Source: JAUWQU01 sp964605095 | GTDB taxonomy: Bacteria; Planctomycetota; Phycisphaerae; SM23-33 | Assembly (NCBI GenBank): GCA_964605095.1 | Contig: CAZSBS010000004.1 | Span: forward strand, 1 to 41,406 | Direction of reading: 5' to 3' | Length of the DNA: 41,406 nucleotides | Part shown: positions 7,814 through 15,988 of the stretch, piece after piece | How positions within the stretch are numbered: the stretch's first letter is position 1 | Layout of the letters: each line of letters starts with the position of its first letter | Notes under the pieces: generated by a model | What the model was told of the DNA's origin: nothing | The model's database searches: none | Seen by the model: the letters and a program-made list of their open reading frames with translations, nothing else | Made by a program: the position numbers and the translations under genes

Positions 7814-7976
7814 TTGGTCTTGTAGTGCAGTTCACTCACTTCGCGTGACTAGCCAGAGGCGCGAAGCCAAAGCCGGCATGAGCCTGCCGGCCCGCATTAG
7901 TGAGGGTATGTGCGTTTCTCGCTCACTCGCACCTGCCTGATGGCCGCCCGGTCAAGCACTTTTTGTTTGCGCTTGA

Positions 7977-8004
7977 GAGGAGCAGACCGCGATGCTCGCG
8001 GTGG
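7977..8004 (+). repeat. 28-bp hairpin repeat, copy A
   Basis: An identical 28-bp sequence occurs here and at 8908-8935. Its core ACCGCGATGCTCGCGGT folds into a perfect seven-base-pair hairpin with a TGC loop. This copy is in the long leader of the PEP-CTERM gene, about 114 nt before the ATG. Confidence 0.75.
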
Positions 8005-8117
8005 TCGATGGGGACGAATGATCCCGCTCAGGACCTGTAGCCCCCCAGGGAAGCTTTGGCCCTGCGTTTGCGCGCTGCAAGCCAGAGGCCATGCAAGGGA
8101 TGCGAAGGAGCAAAGCT

Positions 8118-8882
8118 ATGAAAGGGATCAGATCTTCACAGGCTATCGTTGCGCTGTTCGTCATGGCATTGGTCACGGCAGCAACAACGGGGTTTGGGCA
8201 GGAAATCCACGACGACTTCAACAACGACGTTCTGGACCCCGCCTGGACGGTGCGGTTCACCAATGCGAATGGCTGGACTTACTCCGAGGCCGGCACGGAC
8301 CTCACGGTCACGGACATTGCCGCGACGGTCATCAGCCACGATGGTATGGCCCTCATTCCCTCGGAGGTGATGCTGACCCGGCAGGTGGCGCCCCTGGGCG
8401 ACTTCCAGGCGGACATGAGCTTCTCGTGGAACTCCACCCAATCCGGGTACGAGGAGCGCCAGGCGCTTCAGAAAGTCCTCCTGCGCCTCATGGGTTCCGC
8501 AGGTCAGGTCGTCGCCTTCTGCGGATACTCCGACCCGTGGATCCATTTCTCAGGGTCGCGGTACTGGAACTTCGGCGGGGCGACCGGTTACGGCGCCCAG
8601 GGCTCCGAGCCCTACGCGGGCGGCGCCACTGTGGCGATCAACCGTGTCGGCTCGGACATCCAGATGCTCTGGAACGGCCAGCCGTTCGTCAGCGGCACTA
8701 ACTCGACGCCGGTGACCGAGGTGCAGGTCTTCTTCTCGTACTTCCCCTTCGATGGAGGCGGCGGGCCGTCGTTCTTCGGCACCGAGTCGGTTGATTCGAT
8801 CAACGTCACGCCCGAACCAGCGACGCTTGCGATGCTGGCGGTGGGCGGTCTGGCGCTGCTGCGCCGCCGGCGGCGAAAGTGA
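8118..8882 (+). CDS. Secreted PEP-CTERM protein with concanavalin-like domain
   Basis: This 254-aa exported protein has a signal peptide (about 1-29, basic start then hydrophobic, ending near GFGQ). The body looks like a jelly-roll lectin/glucanase fold (DDFNNDVLDPAWTV opening, alternating strands, aromatic and Gly-rich loops). Residues 232-254 are a PEP-CTERM sorting tail: PEP, a hydrophobic helix and a run of seven basic residues. In PEP-CTERM systems exosortase cleaves near PEP and the protein is released or attached to the surface matrix; no exosortase gene is in this window. ATG at 8118 is fixed by AAGGAG (8105-8110), seven bases upstream. The sugar or surface ligand is unknown. Confidence 0.8.
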   Translation: MKGIRSSQAIVALFVMALVTAATTGFGQEIHDDFNNDVLDPAWTVRFTNANGWTYSEAGTDLTVTDIAATVISHDGMALIPSEVMLTRQVAPLGDFQADMSFSWNSTQSGYEERQALQKVLLRLMGSAGQVVAFCGYSDPWIHFSGSRYWNFGGATGYGAQGSEPYAGGATVAINRVGSDIQMLWNGQPFVSGTNSTPVTEVQVFFSYFPFDGGGGPSFFGTESVDSINVTPEPATLAMLAVGGLALLRRRRRK

Positions 8883-8907
8883 GGGCTTCTTTTCGTTGTT
8901 CGATAGT

Positions 8908-8935
8908 GAGGAGCAGACCGCGATGCTCGCGGTGG
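8908..8935 (+). repeat. 28-bp hairpin repeat, copy B
   Basis: Identical to 7977-8004 and carrying the same seven-base-pair hairpin. It begins 25 nt after the stop of the PEP-CTERM gene and directly abuts the copy-B upstream block. Without a U-run it is a poor intrinsic terminator. Confidence 0.75.
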
Positions 8936-9067
8936 GCGTCTTGATGTTTTTCCGCTTGAACCCGAGAGAACGAGGGAACTTTGTGAGCCGGGGGTCGTCT
9001 AATCATTCGGAAGCTGCCCGTTCCGTTCCGTTCTTGAGAGGTCGCCCGGCCGTTCTGCCAAGGGCGT
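8935..9067. repeat. Upstream repeat block, copy B
   Basis: Carries GGCGTCTTGATGTTTT (8935-8950) and the GAGGTCGCCCGGCC segment (9038-9067) that match copy A at 7648-7763. It precedes the promoter of the triple-repeat secreted protein. Confidence 0.65.
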
Positions 9068-9099
9068 TGCAAGGGCAGCATCGGCTTCTGTTGATAGAC

Positions 9100-9128
9100 T
9101 TGACAAGTTGTTGCAGTCCGCACACTAT
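9100..9128 (+). promoter_or_regulatory. Promoter of the triple-repeat secreted protein gene
   Basis: A perfect -35 TTGACA (9100-9105) is followed 17 nt on by CACTAT (9123-9128), a weak -10. The distance to the ATG at 9177 is about 50 nt. It occupies the same relative place as the promoter at 7786 after the shared upstream block. Confidence 0.45.
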
Positions 9129-9176
9129 GCGGGTGTTCGACAGGCCGCGCGGCCGGCTATGCAAAGGAGCAGAGCC

Positions 9177-11420
9177 ATGATGGGGAAATTGCTTTCGCAG
9201 AGGACGCGGGTTGTCGTTGGGCTTTTCATCGTGGCAGTGGCCGCGGCACCGGCCATGGGGCAGTACAACGCGGGCTTCACCTGGAACAGATACGACGACT
9301 GGAAACGCGGCACGTCGGATGGCAGCCCCGCGGGAAATCCTTGCAAGGATTCCGCCGGCAAGGCGGTGTGGAGCAGCGAGTACATTGACGACGTGCCGGC
9401 CGACAGCGGGCTGGATACCAATCGCCCGTGGTACAAGCTTCCGTCGTCCGGCCTGATGGTCTGGGACAGCCACTGGGTTGCCGGAACGTGGGCGAAGAAG
9501 TATGACCTTCCGCCGGTGATTTACAGCCAGGGCATTGCGCATATAGCCAACAATGAGTCGTACCGCGGGGATCACTACGCGGTGGTGCCGCTACTGAGAT
9601 GGCGGAACCCGTCGGCCGCGCCCCTGAAAGTGTCATTGACCTCCGGTGACGGTTTCCTGGCCTGGCTCAAGGCGGGAATGCCGACGGGCACCTTGGCGGA
9701 CGTGGTGATCGCCCGGACGGATGCTTCCGACGACGACTCGGTGCATCCGCTTTACACCCGAACCGTCGTCAAGACGGGCGGCCTTTGGCACAGCCAGTAC
9801 GTGTCCCTGCCGGCGCTGAATATCCAGGACCTGGCCCTGGACCCGGGGGATAGCATCATCTTCAGCATCCGGTCGCGGACGAAGGTGACGGGCTACCGCT
9901 GGTACAATGTCCAACTGCTTGACAACGTGACCATCACCGTAACGTCGAGCCGGCAACCGGAACGCCGCGAGCACCGCCGATTGGCGGACCAGCACCCCGA
10001 AGCGGGCTTCACGTGGAACCGATGGAAGGACTGGAAGCCCGGCACGTCGAATGGCTGTTCCGCGGGCAATCCGTGCAAGGACTCAGCCGGCAGGGCGGTG
10101 TGGAGCGCGGAATACATTCTTGAAGTTCCGCCCGACAGAGGATTGGATACCGATCATCCTTGGTACTTGTTGCCTTCCTCCGGCCTGATGGTATGGGACA
10201 GCCATTGGAGCGGCGGCACGTGGGCGAGGCAATATGACCTTCCGCCGATGACTCTCCGATCGTGCCTGGGGCATATCCCGACAGATAAGTCTTACCGCGG
10301 CGACCACTACGCGAACGTGCCCTTGGTGAGGTGGAAGAACCCGTCGGGAACGCCGCTGACGGTATCCTTGGCCTCCGGTTCGGACTTCCTGTGCAAGTTG
10401 GATATTGGCATGCCGACCGGCACGGTGGCCGACGTGGTGATCGCCCGGACGGACGCTTCAGATGACAACTCGGTGCATGTCCTTTATCGTCAAACCGTTG
10501 TCAAGACGCGGGCAGCGAGTCTTCGCGAGATGCAGGCCCTGCCTGCCTTGGCGATCGACAACCTCGTTCTGGATCCGGGGGATGAAATACTCTTCAGCAT
10601 TCGATCGAGGACGAGGACGACGGGCTTCACTTGGTCTAATGTCGCTTTTCACGACGACGTGACCATCACCGTAAAGTCGAGCGGGCAACCGGAACGCCGC
10701 GTGCGCCGCCGGTTGGCGGACCAGCACCGGGAAGCGGGCTTCACGTGGAACCGATGGAAGGACTGGAAGCCCGGCACGTCGGATGGCAAGTCGGCGGGCA
10801 ACCCGTGCGCCGACTCGACGGGCAGGGGGGTCTGGAGCTACGAGTACATCTCCAAGGCGCCGTGCGGCAGCGGGCTGGATTCCGAAAGCCCATGGTACAA
10901 GCTGCCTTCCTCCGGCCTGATGGTATGGGACGGCCACACGGGCTCCGGCGGCGTGTGGGGATACCGATACGACAATGCGCCGTTTGTGTTCCCCGGCCCT
11001 GCCGGCCTTGGGCATGTTCCCAATAACGATTCGTACCGTGGCGATCATTTCGCCGTAGTCCCGTTGGTTCGATGGAAGAATCCGTCATCCGTCCCGATGA
11101 AGGTGTCATTGACTTCCGGCCCCGGGTTCCAGGGCCGGATCCATTACTGGCCGCCAGGCACAACGGTGGACCTGGTGATCGCGCGGACGGATGCTTCCGA
11201 CGGCGGGTCGGTGCATCTGCTCTACAGCCAAACCATCGTCAAGAGGCTGGCCCAGGGGCAACATGAGTACTTTGCCCTGCCTGCGCTCAATATCGAGCGG
11301 CTCGCCCTGGACCCGGGCGACGACATCCTCTTCAGTGTCAGGGCCAGGAACGCGACCACGGGCTTCACCTGGTATTCCGCCATGTTCAACGACGACGTGA
11401 CCATCACCGTCCTGCCCTGA
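9177..11420 (+). CDS. Secreted protein of three tandem 244-residue repeats
   Basis: This 747-aa protein has a signal peptide (1-28, ending AMG-Q) and then three near-identical modules starting at residues 32, 276 and 520. Each opens AGFTWNR(Y/W), continues with a conserved Cys in GNPC, GLMVWD, YRGDH, VVIARTDASD, and ends DDVTITV. The fold is probably all-beta, perhaps a carbohydrate-binding or surface-layer module, but I do not recognise the family. Modules 1-2 and 2-3 are joined by an Arg-rich linker (QPERR...RRLADQH). There is no PEP-CTERM tail or other anchor, so it is probably released or held non-covalently. ATG at 9177 has AAAGGAG seven bases upstream. The high identity between modules points to recent duplication. 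Confidence 0.75.
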   Translation: MMGKLLSQRTRVVVGLFIVAVAAAPAMGQYNAGFTWNRYDDWKRGTSDGSPAGNPCKDSAGKAVWSSEYIDDVPADSGLDTNRPWYKLPSSGLMVWDSHWVAGTWAKKYDLPPVIYSQGIAHIANNESYRGDHYAVVPLLRWRNPSAAPLKVSLTSGDGFLAWLKAGMPTGTLADVVIARTDASDDDSVHPLYTRTVVKTGGLWHSQYVSLPALNIQDLALDPGDSIIFSIRSRTKVTGYRWYNVQLLDNVTITVTSSRQPERREHRRLADQHPEAGFTWNRWKDWKPGTSNGCSAGNPCKDSAGRAVWSAEYILEVPPDRGLDTDHPWYLLPSSGLMVWDSHWSGGTWARQYDLPPMTLRSCLGHIPTDKSYRGDHYANVPLVRWKNPSGTPLTVSLASGSDFLCKLDIGMPTGTVADVVIARTDASDDNSVHVLYRQTVVKTRAASLREMQALPALAIDNLVLDPGDEILFSIRSRTRTTGFTWSNVAFHDDVTITVKSSGQPERRVRRRLADQHREAGFTWNRWKDWKPGTSDGKSAGNPCADSTGRGVWSYEYISKAPCGSGLDSESPWYKLPSSGLMVWDGHTGSGGVWGYRYDNAPFVFPGPAGLGHVPNNDSYRGDHFAVVPLVRWKNPSSVPMKVSLTSGPGFQGRIHYWPPGTTVDLVIARTDASDGGSVHLLYSQTIVKRLAQGQHEYFALPALNIERLALDPGDDILFSVRARNATTGFTWYSAMFNDDVTITVLP

Positions 11421-11574
11421 AATCCGCCCGTAACCGTTGAAGGTTGCCCACTTCTATTGTACACTTGTTACGATTGGACTTGTGCCTCGCGGTGTGCGCA
11501 GTGCGATAATCCACGCTCCTGCCGGGGCTGGGCCGAGGCGGACGCCGGAAAACCTGCAGTGAACGTATTTCCGT

Positions 11575-14169
11575 ATGCGATCAGTTATTAACGCACAGCC
11601 AGGCCGCAATCGCCGGTTGCTTGTGGCCATCGGGGCGGCAGCGATGACAGCCTGGCTGTCGGTCGCGTCGTGCCAGGCCGCCAAGCCGAAGCCGGCGGAC
11701 GACCCCAACGTATTTCAGCCGCCGCCGTTCTTCGGGGATGTCCCGGCGGTTCGTAAGGACAAGGCCGGGGCCTCTACCGGCGCGGGCGCGGCCGGGCCGA
11801 CCGCGCCCGTGCCGCCACCTGCGCCCCCGCCGGTCGCGGCACTTGCGGCGACACTGCCTGCCCAGCCAGCAGCGCCCCCGAGCTGGTCGCGCTCCGCCCA
11901 GCCCTGGCCGGCAGAGGTGCTGGCCCCGCGCGCCGACAAGGCCATCCGTGCCGGCCTGGACTACCTCTACGCTGCCCAAAAGCCCGACGGGTCCTGGGAC
12001 ACCAAGTACGCCAGCCAGCATCCCGGTGGGGTCGAGGCGCTGGTTATCCTGGCCGCCATCGAGGCCGGGGAAGACCCCAAACGCCCCCAGATCGCGAAGG
12101 CACTTCAGTACATCGATCAGCTTGCCCCCAAGACCACCTACGTCCGGGCCGTCAGGGCGATGGTCTACTCGCTCATGCCGGGCAAGGACTACGACGCCCG
12201 CCGCACCGAGGACGTCAACTGGCTGATCGCCAACATCAACAGCCGTGCCGGCGGATGGGGGTACGGGCCTGGCTACCGGACCACCAGGGAGAATCCCAAC
12301 TGGGTCGATAACTCAAACACGTTCCTCACCATGCTCGCCCTGAGAGAGGCCGACCTGGCCGGGGGGAAGGTTTCCGCCGTCATCTGGGCCAGGTTGCGAA
12401 CCTACTGGGCCCGCAACGCCAATGCCGACGGGGGCATGAGCTACCAGCCGCCGGTCTTGTCCGGCTTTCGCCTGCGTGGCAGCAGCTACGGGTCCATGAC
12501 GGCTGCGGGTATCTCCGCCCTGTATATCCTCACCGACACCTACACCCAGTATGTCGATAAGGACTATGCCAGCGCGGGTGCCCGGCGGTCCAACGCCTCG
12601 CCTTTCCAGAAGGTCATCGACTCCGCCCAGCAATGGCTGGTGGACAACGTCACACTTGGCGAGAACCCCAAGTGGGTCTGGGGCGCCGGAGAGGCCTACG
12701 AATACTACTACCTCAACGCGCTTCTTCGGGCGGCGGACGAAGCCGGGTTGGATCGCCTTGGGCTGGTCGATGTCGCGCGGGGGGCCGCGGAGATCATCTG
12801 CCGGCGGCAGAAATCCGCGGGCTGCTGGACCGACCCGTCGCCGGCGCCCGGCGCGGCCGAGGTTGACGACATGGCCTCGATCCGCACCTGCTTCGCCATC
12901 ATGGCGCTTGCACGGGCGCGCGGGGCGGTGGTGATCGACAAGATAGCCGTCGGCCCGCACGCCGACGACGACGCGCGCGCCGCGGCCAACCTCGTGCGGT
13001 GGATGTCCCGCAACCTGGGCTTCAAGGCAAGCTGGCGGCAGGTACACATGGGCAAGCCCCGCGCCGGGTACGTCCCCGCGCCGCTGCTGTACGTCCAGGT
13101 TGGCGACAAGGCGATCCCCGACGCCCTGGCCGTGAACGTCCGCTCTACGATCGACGCCGGAGGCACCGTCATCGTCCAGCCATTCGCGGGCAGGAATGAC
13201 ATCGCCGAGGCCGTAAAGTCCTGGCTGACGGCACTGCTGCCGGATTACACCGCCGCCGAGGTGCCTGCCGAACACAGCGTCTACTCGCTGCACTTCAAAC
13301 TGGCCGACGCCGCCAAGCCCAAGCTCTTTGCTCTGGGCGACACGTGCCGGCTGCGAGTGTTCGTGCTCGAAACCGACGCCGGTGGGGCATGGCACCAGAG
13401 CCGCTGGGAGGCCCAGCCGCAGCTCTTCGAGTTGCCGGCCAACCTGCTGCTGTACACCACCGACCTTGCCGCGCCTGAAGGACGGCTTGCCGTCAGCCTC
13501 GCCAGGACCAGGCTGCCAGCCTCCCCGCGGACCATCCGTATCGCCCGGCTTCGTCACGGCGGGGACTGGAACATCTGCAAAGGCGCGATGAGCCGGCTGG
13601 GAACCGTCCTGGCCGAGTCCGTCAGCCTTGGCCTGGAGGTCAGCCCCCCGGTCGACGCCTCGGCGAGGATCGACCCCAACATTCCCGTGCTGTGGATGAC
13701 AGGCACGCTCCCGACCAAGCTCACCGACGCGGCGAAGGCCAACCTCAAGGCCTACCTTGTCGGCGGCGGGATGTTGATGATCGACTCGGCCATGGGGACC
13801 GAGCCTTTCGTTGCCGACGCGCGGGCCGCACTTACCGGCATGTTCGGCGCCGCTGCCGTCCGCGAGATGCCCGCGGATCACCCGCTGCTGACCGGGGCAT
13901 TCGGCGGGCAAATCGGATGCGACGTGACGAAAGTCAGCTACACCCGCGCCGCCGGCGGCGGGGGCGCGTCATGGGACGGCGATAAGGGTCCGGCCGGGCC
14001 GCCGAAGTTGCTGATGGTCGAGATTGCAGGCCGGGCCGCGGTGGTCCTGTGCCCCATGTCCGTCGTAGCGCCCCTGCAAGCCCACCCGATCTACAACTGC
14101 AAGGGCCTGTCCGCCCCAGACGCCGCACGACTGGCCGCTAACGTCGTGCTGTATGCCGTGACACGATAG
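11575..14169 (+). CDS. Lipoprotein with prenyltransferase-like repeats and tandem DUF4159-type domains
   Basis: This 864-aa protein begins with a lipoprotein signal: basic start, hydrophobic core and a VASC lipobox with the lipidated cysteine at C33. A Pro/Ala-rich linker (50-115) follows. Residues about 120-430 contain prenyltransferase/squalene-oxidase-like alpha-alpha repeats (LDYLYAAQKPDGSWD, then GGWGYGPG and GGMSYQPP). Residues about 465-600 and 650-864 each look like a DUF4159 domain; the second has the characteristic IARLRHGGDWN and LKAYLVGGGMLMIDS. Such fusions are common in planctomycetes, where their role is unknown. An enzymatic terpene activity is unlikely in an exported lipoprotein. 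No strong ribosome binding site marks the ATG. It is monocistronic as far as can be seen. Confidence 0.8.
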   Translation: MRSVINAQPGRNRRLLVAIGAAAMTAWLSVASCQAAKPKPADDPNVFQPPPFFGDVPAVRKDKAGASTGAGAAGPTAPVPPPAPPPVAALAATLPAQPAAPPSWSRSAQPWPAEVLAPRADKAIRAGLDYLYAAQKPDGSWDTKYASQHPGGVEALVILAAIEAGEDPKRPQIAKALQYIDQLAPKTTYVRAVRAMVYSLMPGKDYDARRTEDVNWLIANINSRAGGWGYGPGYRTTRENPNWVDNSNTFLTMLALREADLAGGKVSAVIWARLRTYWARNANADGGMSYQPPVLSGFRLRGSSYGSMTAAGISALYILTDTYTQYVDKDYASAGARRSNASPFQKVIDSAQQWLVDNVTLGENPKWVWGAGEAYEYYYLNALLRAADEAGLDRLGLVDVARGAAEIICRRQKSAGCWTDPSPAPGAAEVDDMASIRTCFAIMALARARGAVVIDKIAVGPHADDDARAAANLVRWMSRNLGFKASWRQVHMGKPRAGYVPAPLLYVQVGDKAIPDALAVNVRSTIDAGGTVIVQPFAGRNDIAEAVKSWLTALLPDYTAAEVPAEHSVYSLHFKLADAAKPKLFALGDTCRLRVFVLETDAGGAWHQSRWEAQPQLFELPANLLLYTTDLAAPEGRLAVSLARTRLPASPRTIRIARLRHGGDWNICKGAMSRLGTVLAESVSLGLEVSPPVDASARIDPNIPVLWMTGTLPTKLTDAAKANLKAYLVGGGMLMIDSAMGTEPFVADARAALTGMFGAAAVREMPADHPLLTGAFGGQIGCDVTKVSYTRAAGGGGASWDGDKGPAGPPKLLMVEIAGRAAVVLCPMSVVAPLQAHPIYNCKGLSAPDAARLAANVVLYAVTR

Positions 14170-14205
14170 AGCGGCGAGCCAGGGAGGGCTCACGAAAGGA
14201 AGAAG

Positions 14206-15330
14206 ATGCGCACGGACGTCACCTGTCGTTACTACCGAACCTTCACCGGCCAATCCGTCGATCGCTTGCCGGACATCGAGTTTGGCTACTGGCCGCAGAC
14301 CATCCGACGCTGGCTCCGCGAGGGAATGAAGATCGAGCTGACAGCCGAGGAGCAGAACCAGATGTTCCTGGGGAAGCTCGACGCGTTCCTGGGTTTAGAC
14401 AAGCTCGTACATGACGGCATGAACGTCAACATGAGCCTCTACCCGTGCTTCGAGGAGAAGGTCATCGAGAAGCGCGAGCACTCGGTTGTCATGCTGGACT
14501 CCTCCGGCTGTCTGGCGGAGCGTTTTCTCAACGATGTCGAAGAGAGCTCCATCCCGCACTTCATCAAGTTTGCCGTCGAGACGCCCGACGACTGGGCCGG
14601 CCTGAAGGAGCGCCTGCGCATCGACGACCCCTTGCGGGACATCAAGCCCGAAACCATCGATCGCATGCGCAAGTCGGCCGCCGAGGGCAAGATGATCAGT
14701 TGCCGCTGCCCCGGCCCGTACGGCTGGCTGCGGGGATACATGGGCTTCGAGAACCTTTCCCTCGCCTTCTACGAATACCCAGAGATGATCCACGACATGG
14801 TCGAGCACATCACCGAGATGTCGCTTTACCAGACCCGCCAACTGCCCGCCGACGTGCCCATTGACCATTCCACCTGGTGGGAGGACATGGCCGGCAGGAA
14901 CGGCCCGTTCGTGGGGCCGCGGATGTTCCGCGATTTTCTCCAGCCATGCTATCACGCCATCGGCTTGGAGCTGCGCAAGCACGGCTGCGACATCGGCATG
15001 GTGGACTGCGACGGCAATCCGCACGACATCGTCGCCAACTGGATCGAGGAGGGGGTGAACATCATGTTCCCGCTGGAGGTGGCCGCGGGCGTGGACCCGC
15101 TGGCATGGCGGCGGGAGTTCGGCATGGAGTTGCGCCTTCGCGGCGCAATCGCCAAGGCCCCGCTCGTCGAGGGCGGCCTGGCCATAGACCGCGAGTTGGA
15201 CCGCATCAGGCCCCTGATGGAGCAGGGCGGCTTCATCCCGCACCTGGACCACCTGGTTCCGCCAGACATCTCGTACAGGAATTACCAGGAATACCTGGAC
15301 AAAAAACGCAAGCTCATCGGGAAGGTTTGA
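14206..15330 (+). CDS. Uroporphyrinogen-decarboxylase-family protein (copy 1)
   Basis: This 374-aa protein belongs to the URO-D/MtaA/CmuA superfamily, a TIM barrel that includes haem-pathway decarboxylases and corrinoid methyltransferases. Visible elements are an N-terminal RLPDIEFGYWP, FIKFAVETPDDWAGL, a Gly/Pro loop RCPGPYGWLRGYMG, and C-terminal DCDGNPHDIVANWIEEGVN, where MtaA-like members carry a metal site; here H-x-C is not conserved, D-C-D-G taking its place. Genuine haem-pathway HemE signatures are not seen, so porphyrin decarboxylation is unlikely. Divergent members of this family often lie beside glycan-degradation genes in planctomycetes, and this one faces such an operon. Start is supported by AAGGAAG just upstream. 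Exact reaction unknown. Confidence 0.75.
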   Translation: MRTDVTCRYYRTFTGQSVDRLPDIEFGYWPQTIRRWLREGMKIELTAEEQNQMFLGKLDAFLGLDKLVHDGMNVNMSLYPCFEEKVIEKREHSVVMLDSSGCLAERFLNDVEESSIPHFIKFAVETPDDWAGLKERLRIDDPLRDIKPETIDRMRKSAAEGKMISCRCPGPYGWLRGYMGFENLSLAFYEYPEMIHDMVEHITEMSLYQTRQLPADVPIDHSTWWEDMAGRNGPFVGPRMFRDFLQPCYHAIGLELRKHGCDIGMVDCDGNPHDIVANWIEEGVNIMFPLEVAAGVDPLAWRREFGMELRLRGAIAKAPLVEGGLAIDRELDRIRPLMEQGGFIPHLDHLVPPDISYRNYQEYLDKKRKLIGKV

Positions 15331-15340
15331 GTCGAGAAAC

Positions 15341-15382
15341 GGTCTTAATAACCTGAATGCGGCCAGCTCAGGTTATGAGACC
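15341..15382 (+). terminator. Hairpin after the URO-D-family gene
   Basis: GGTCT-TA-ATAACCTGA (15341-15356) pairs with TCAGGTTAT-G-AGACC (15368-15382), a 14-base-pair stem with one small internal loop and an 11-nt loop, starting 11 nt after the stop codon. No U-run follows, so it could also be a processing or stability element. Confidence 0.45.
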
Positions 15383-15433
15383 AGTTCGAATCCTGTTGAG
15401 TACCTGTCCAGCGGCTTCGTCGTCGTCTTGTTC

Positions 15434-15896
15434 TTCAGCCCCGTGAACGGGGGTAATACGCATCCCGGATAAGACTCGCGCCCGCAAAAGCGGGTACAGG
15501 CACCTCGGAGGCCAACAGTCCCGGCGCGCCGGGACTCCGGAGTCAGTCCCCGTTTTTGCTTTCCGCCCGAGAATCAATTGGGATGCGTATAAGTGTTTCG
15601 CGACCTTGTCTTCAGCCCCGTTCACGGGGCTTCGACCGCCGAAGGCGGGTATAGACCAGGGCTTTTAGCCCTGGGCTGTCGGGCGCTCTGTTGTTTTTTA
15701 GCACGCTTTCAGCGCGCTTTTGGCGGGCTTCAGCCATCTTTGGCCTAAAGGCCCCCAAGATCGGGTAAGCGCGCTGAAAGCGTGCTAAGAGGAAGAAGCA
15801 ACAAAGGGGAGTAGTGTGTTATCCGCCAACCAGGCCTAAAAGGCCTGGCCTATACCCCCGCTATCGCGGGGGCAAAGCCCCGTGAACGGGGCTGAA
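15434..15896. repeat. Cluster of nested palindromes in the 650-bp intergenic region
   Basis: Between the two convergent transcription units there is no gene. Instead there are stacked inverted repeats. Left module: ATACGCATCCC (15456-15466) pairs with GGGATGCGTAT (15580-15590) around a perfect 20-bp palindrome at 15517-15536. Right module: an exact 21-bp outer pair (15611-15631 with 15876-15896) encloses two self-complementary boxes (near 15655-15677 and 15830-15848) and an exact 22-bp inner pair (15698-15719 with 15767-15788). The CAGCCCCGT(GA/TC)ACGGGG box occurs three times. It could terminate both operons, or be a REP- or MITE-like element. No transposase or direct target repeats were found. 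Confidence 0.8.
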
Positions 15897-15988
15897 CACA
15901 ATAGCGCTAAACAGGTGCAAAACCTTCTTCAAGCGAGCCGAGGCGTACCTGTTGACCCAGGTACGCCCGTGGGGTCCGGGGCTGCCCA

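Noticed and set aside
7830..7905. Cyclic-di-GMP-I riboswitch in front of the PEP-CTERM gene
   Set aside because: One short stretch resembles the GACGCAAAGCC element, but the GGGCAAACC half and the tetraloop-receptor features are absent.
12313..13911. A 532-codon minus-strand frame
   Set aside because: Antisense to the DUF4159 lipoprotein gene and without recognisable domains.
14206..15330. hemE of haem synthesis
   Set aside because: The haem-pathway signature motifs near the N-terminus and the RQAGRYLPE-type segment are absent, and the neighbours are glycan genes.
15378..15400. tRNA 3' end (TTCGAATCC word after a stem)
   Set aside because: The flanking bases do not form a T-stem and there is no acceptor or anticodon arm; the upstream stem is explained as a terminator-like hairpin.
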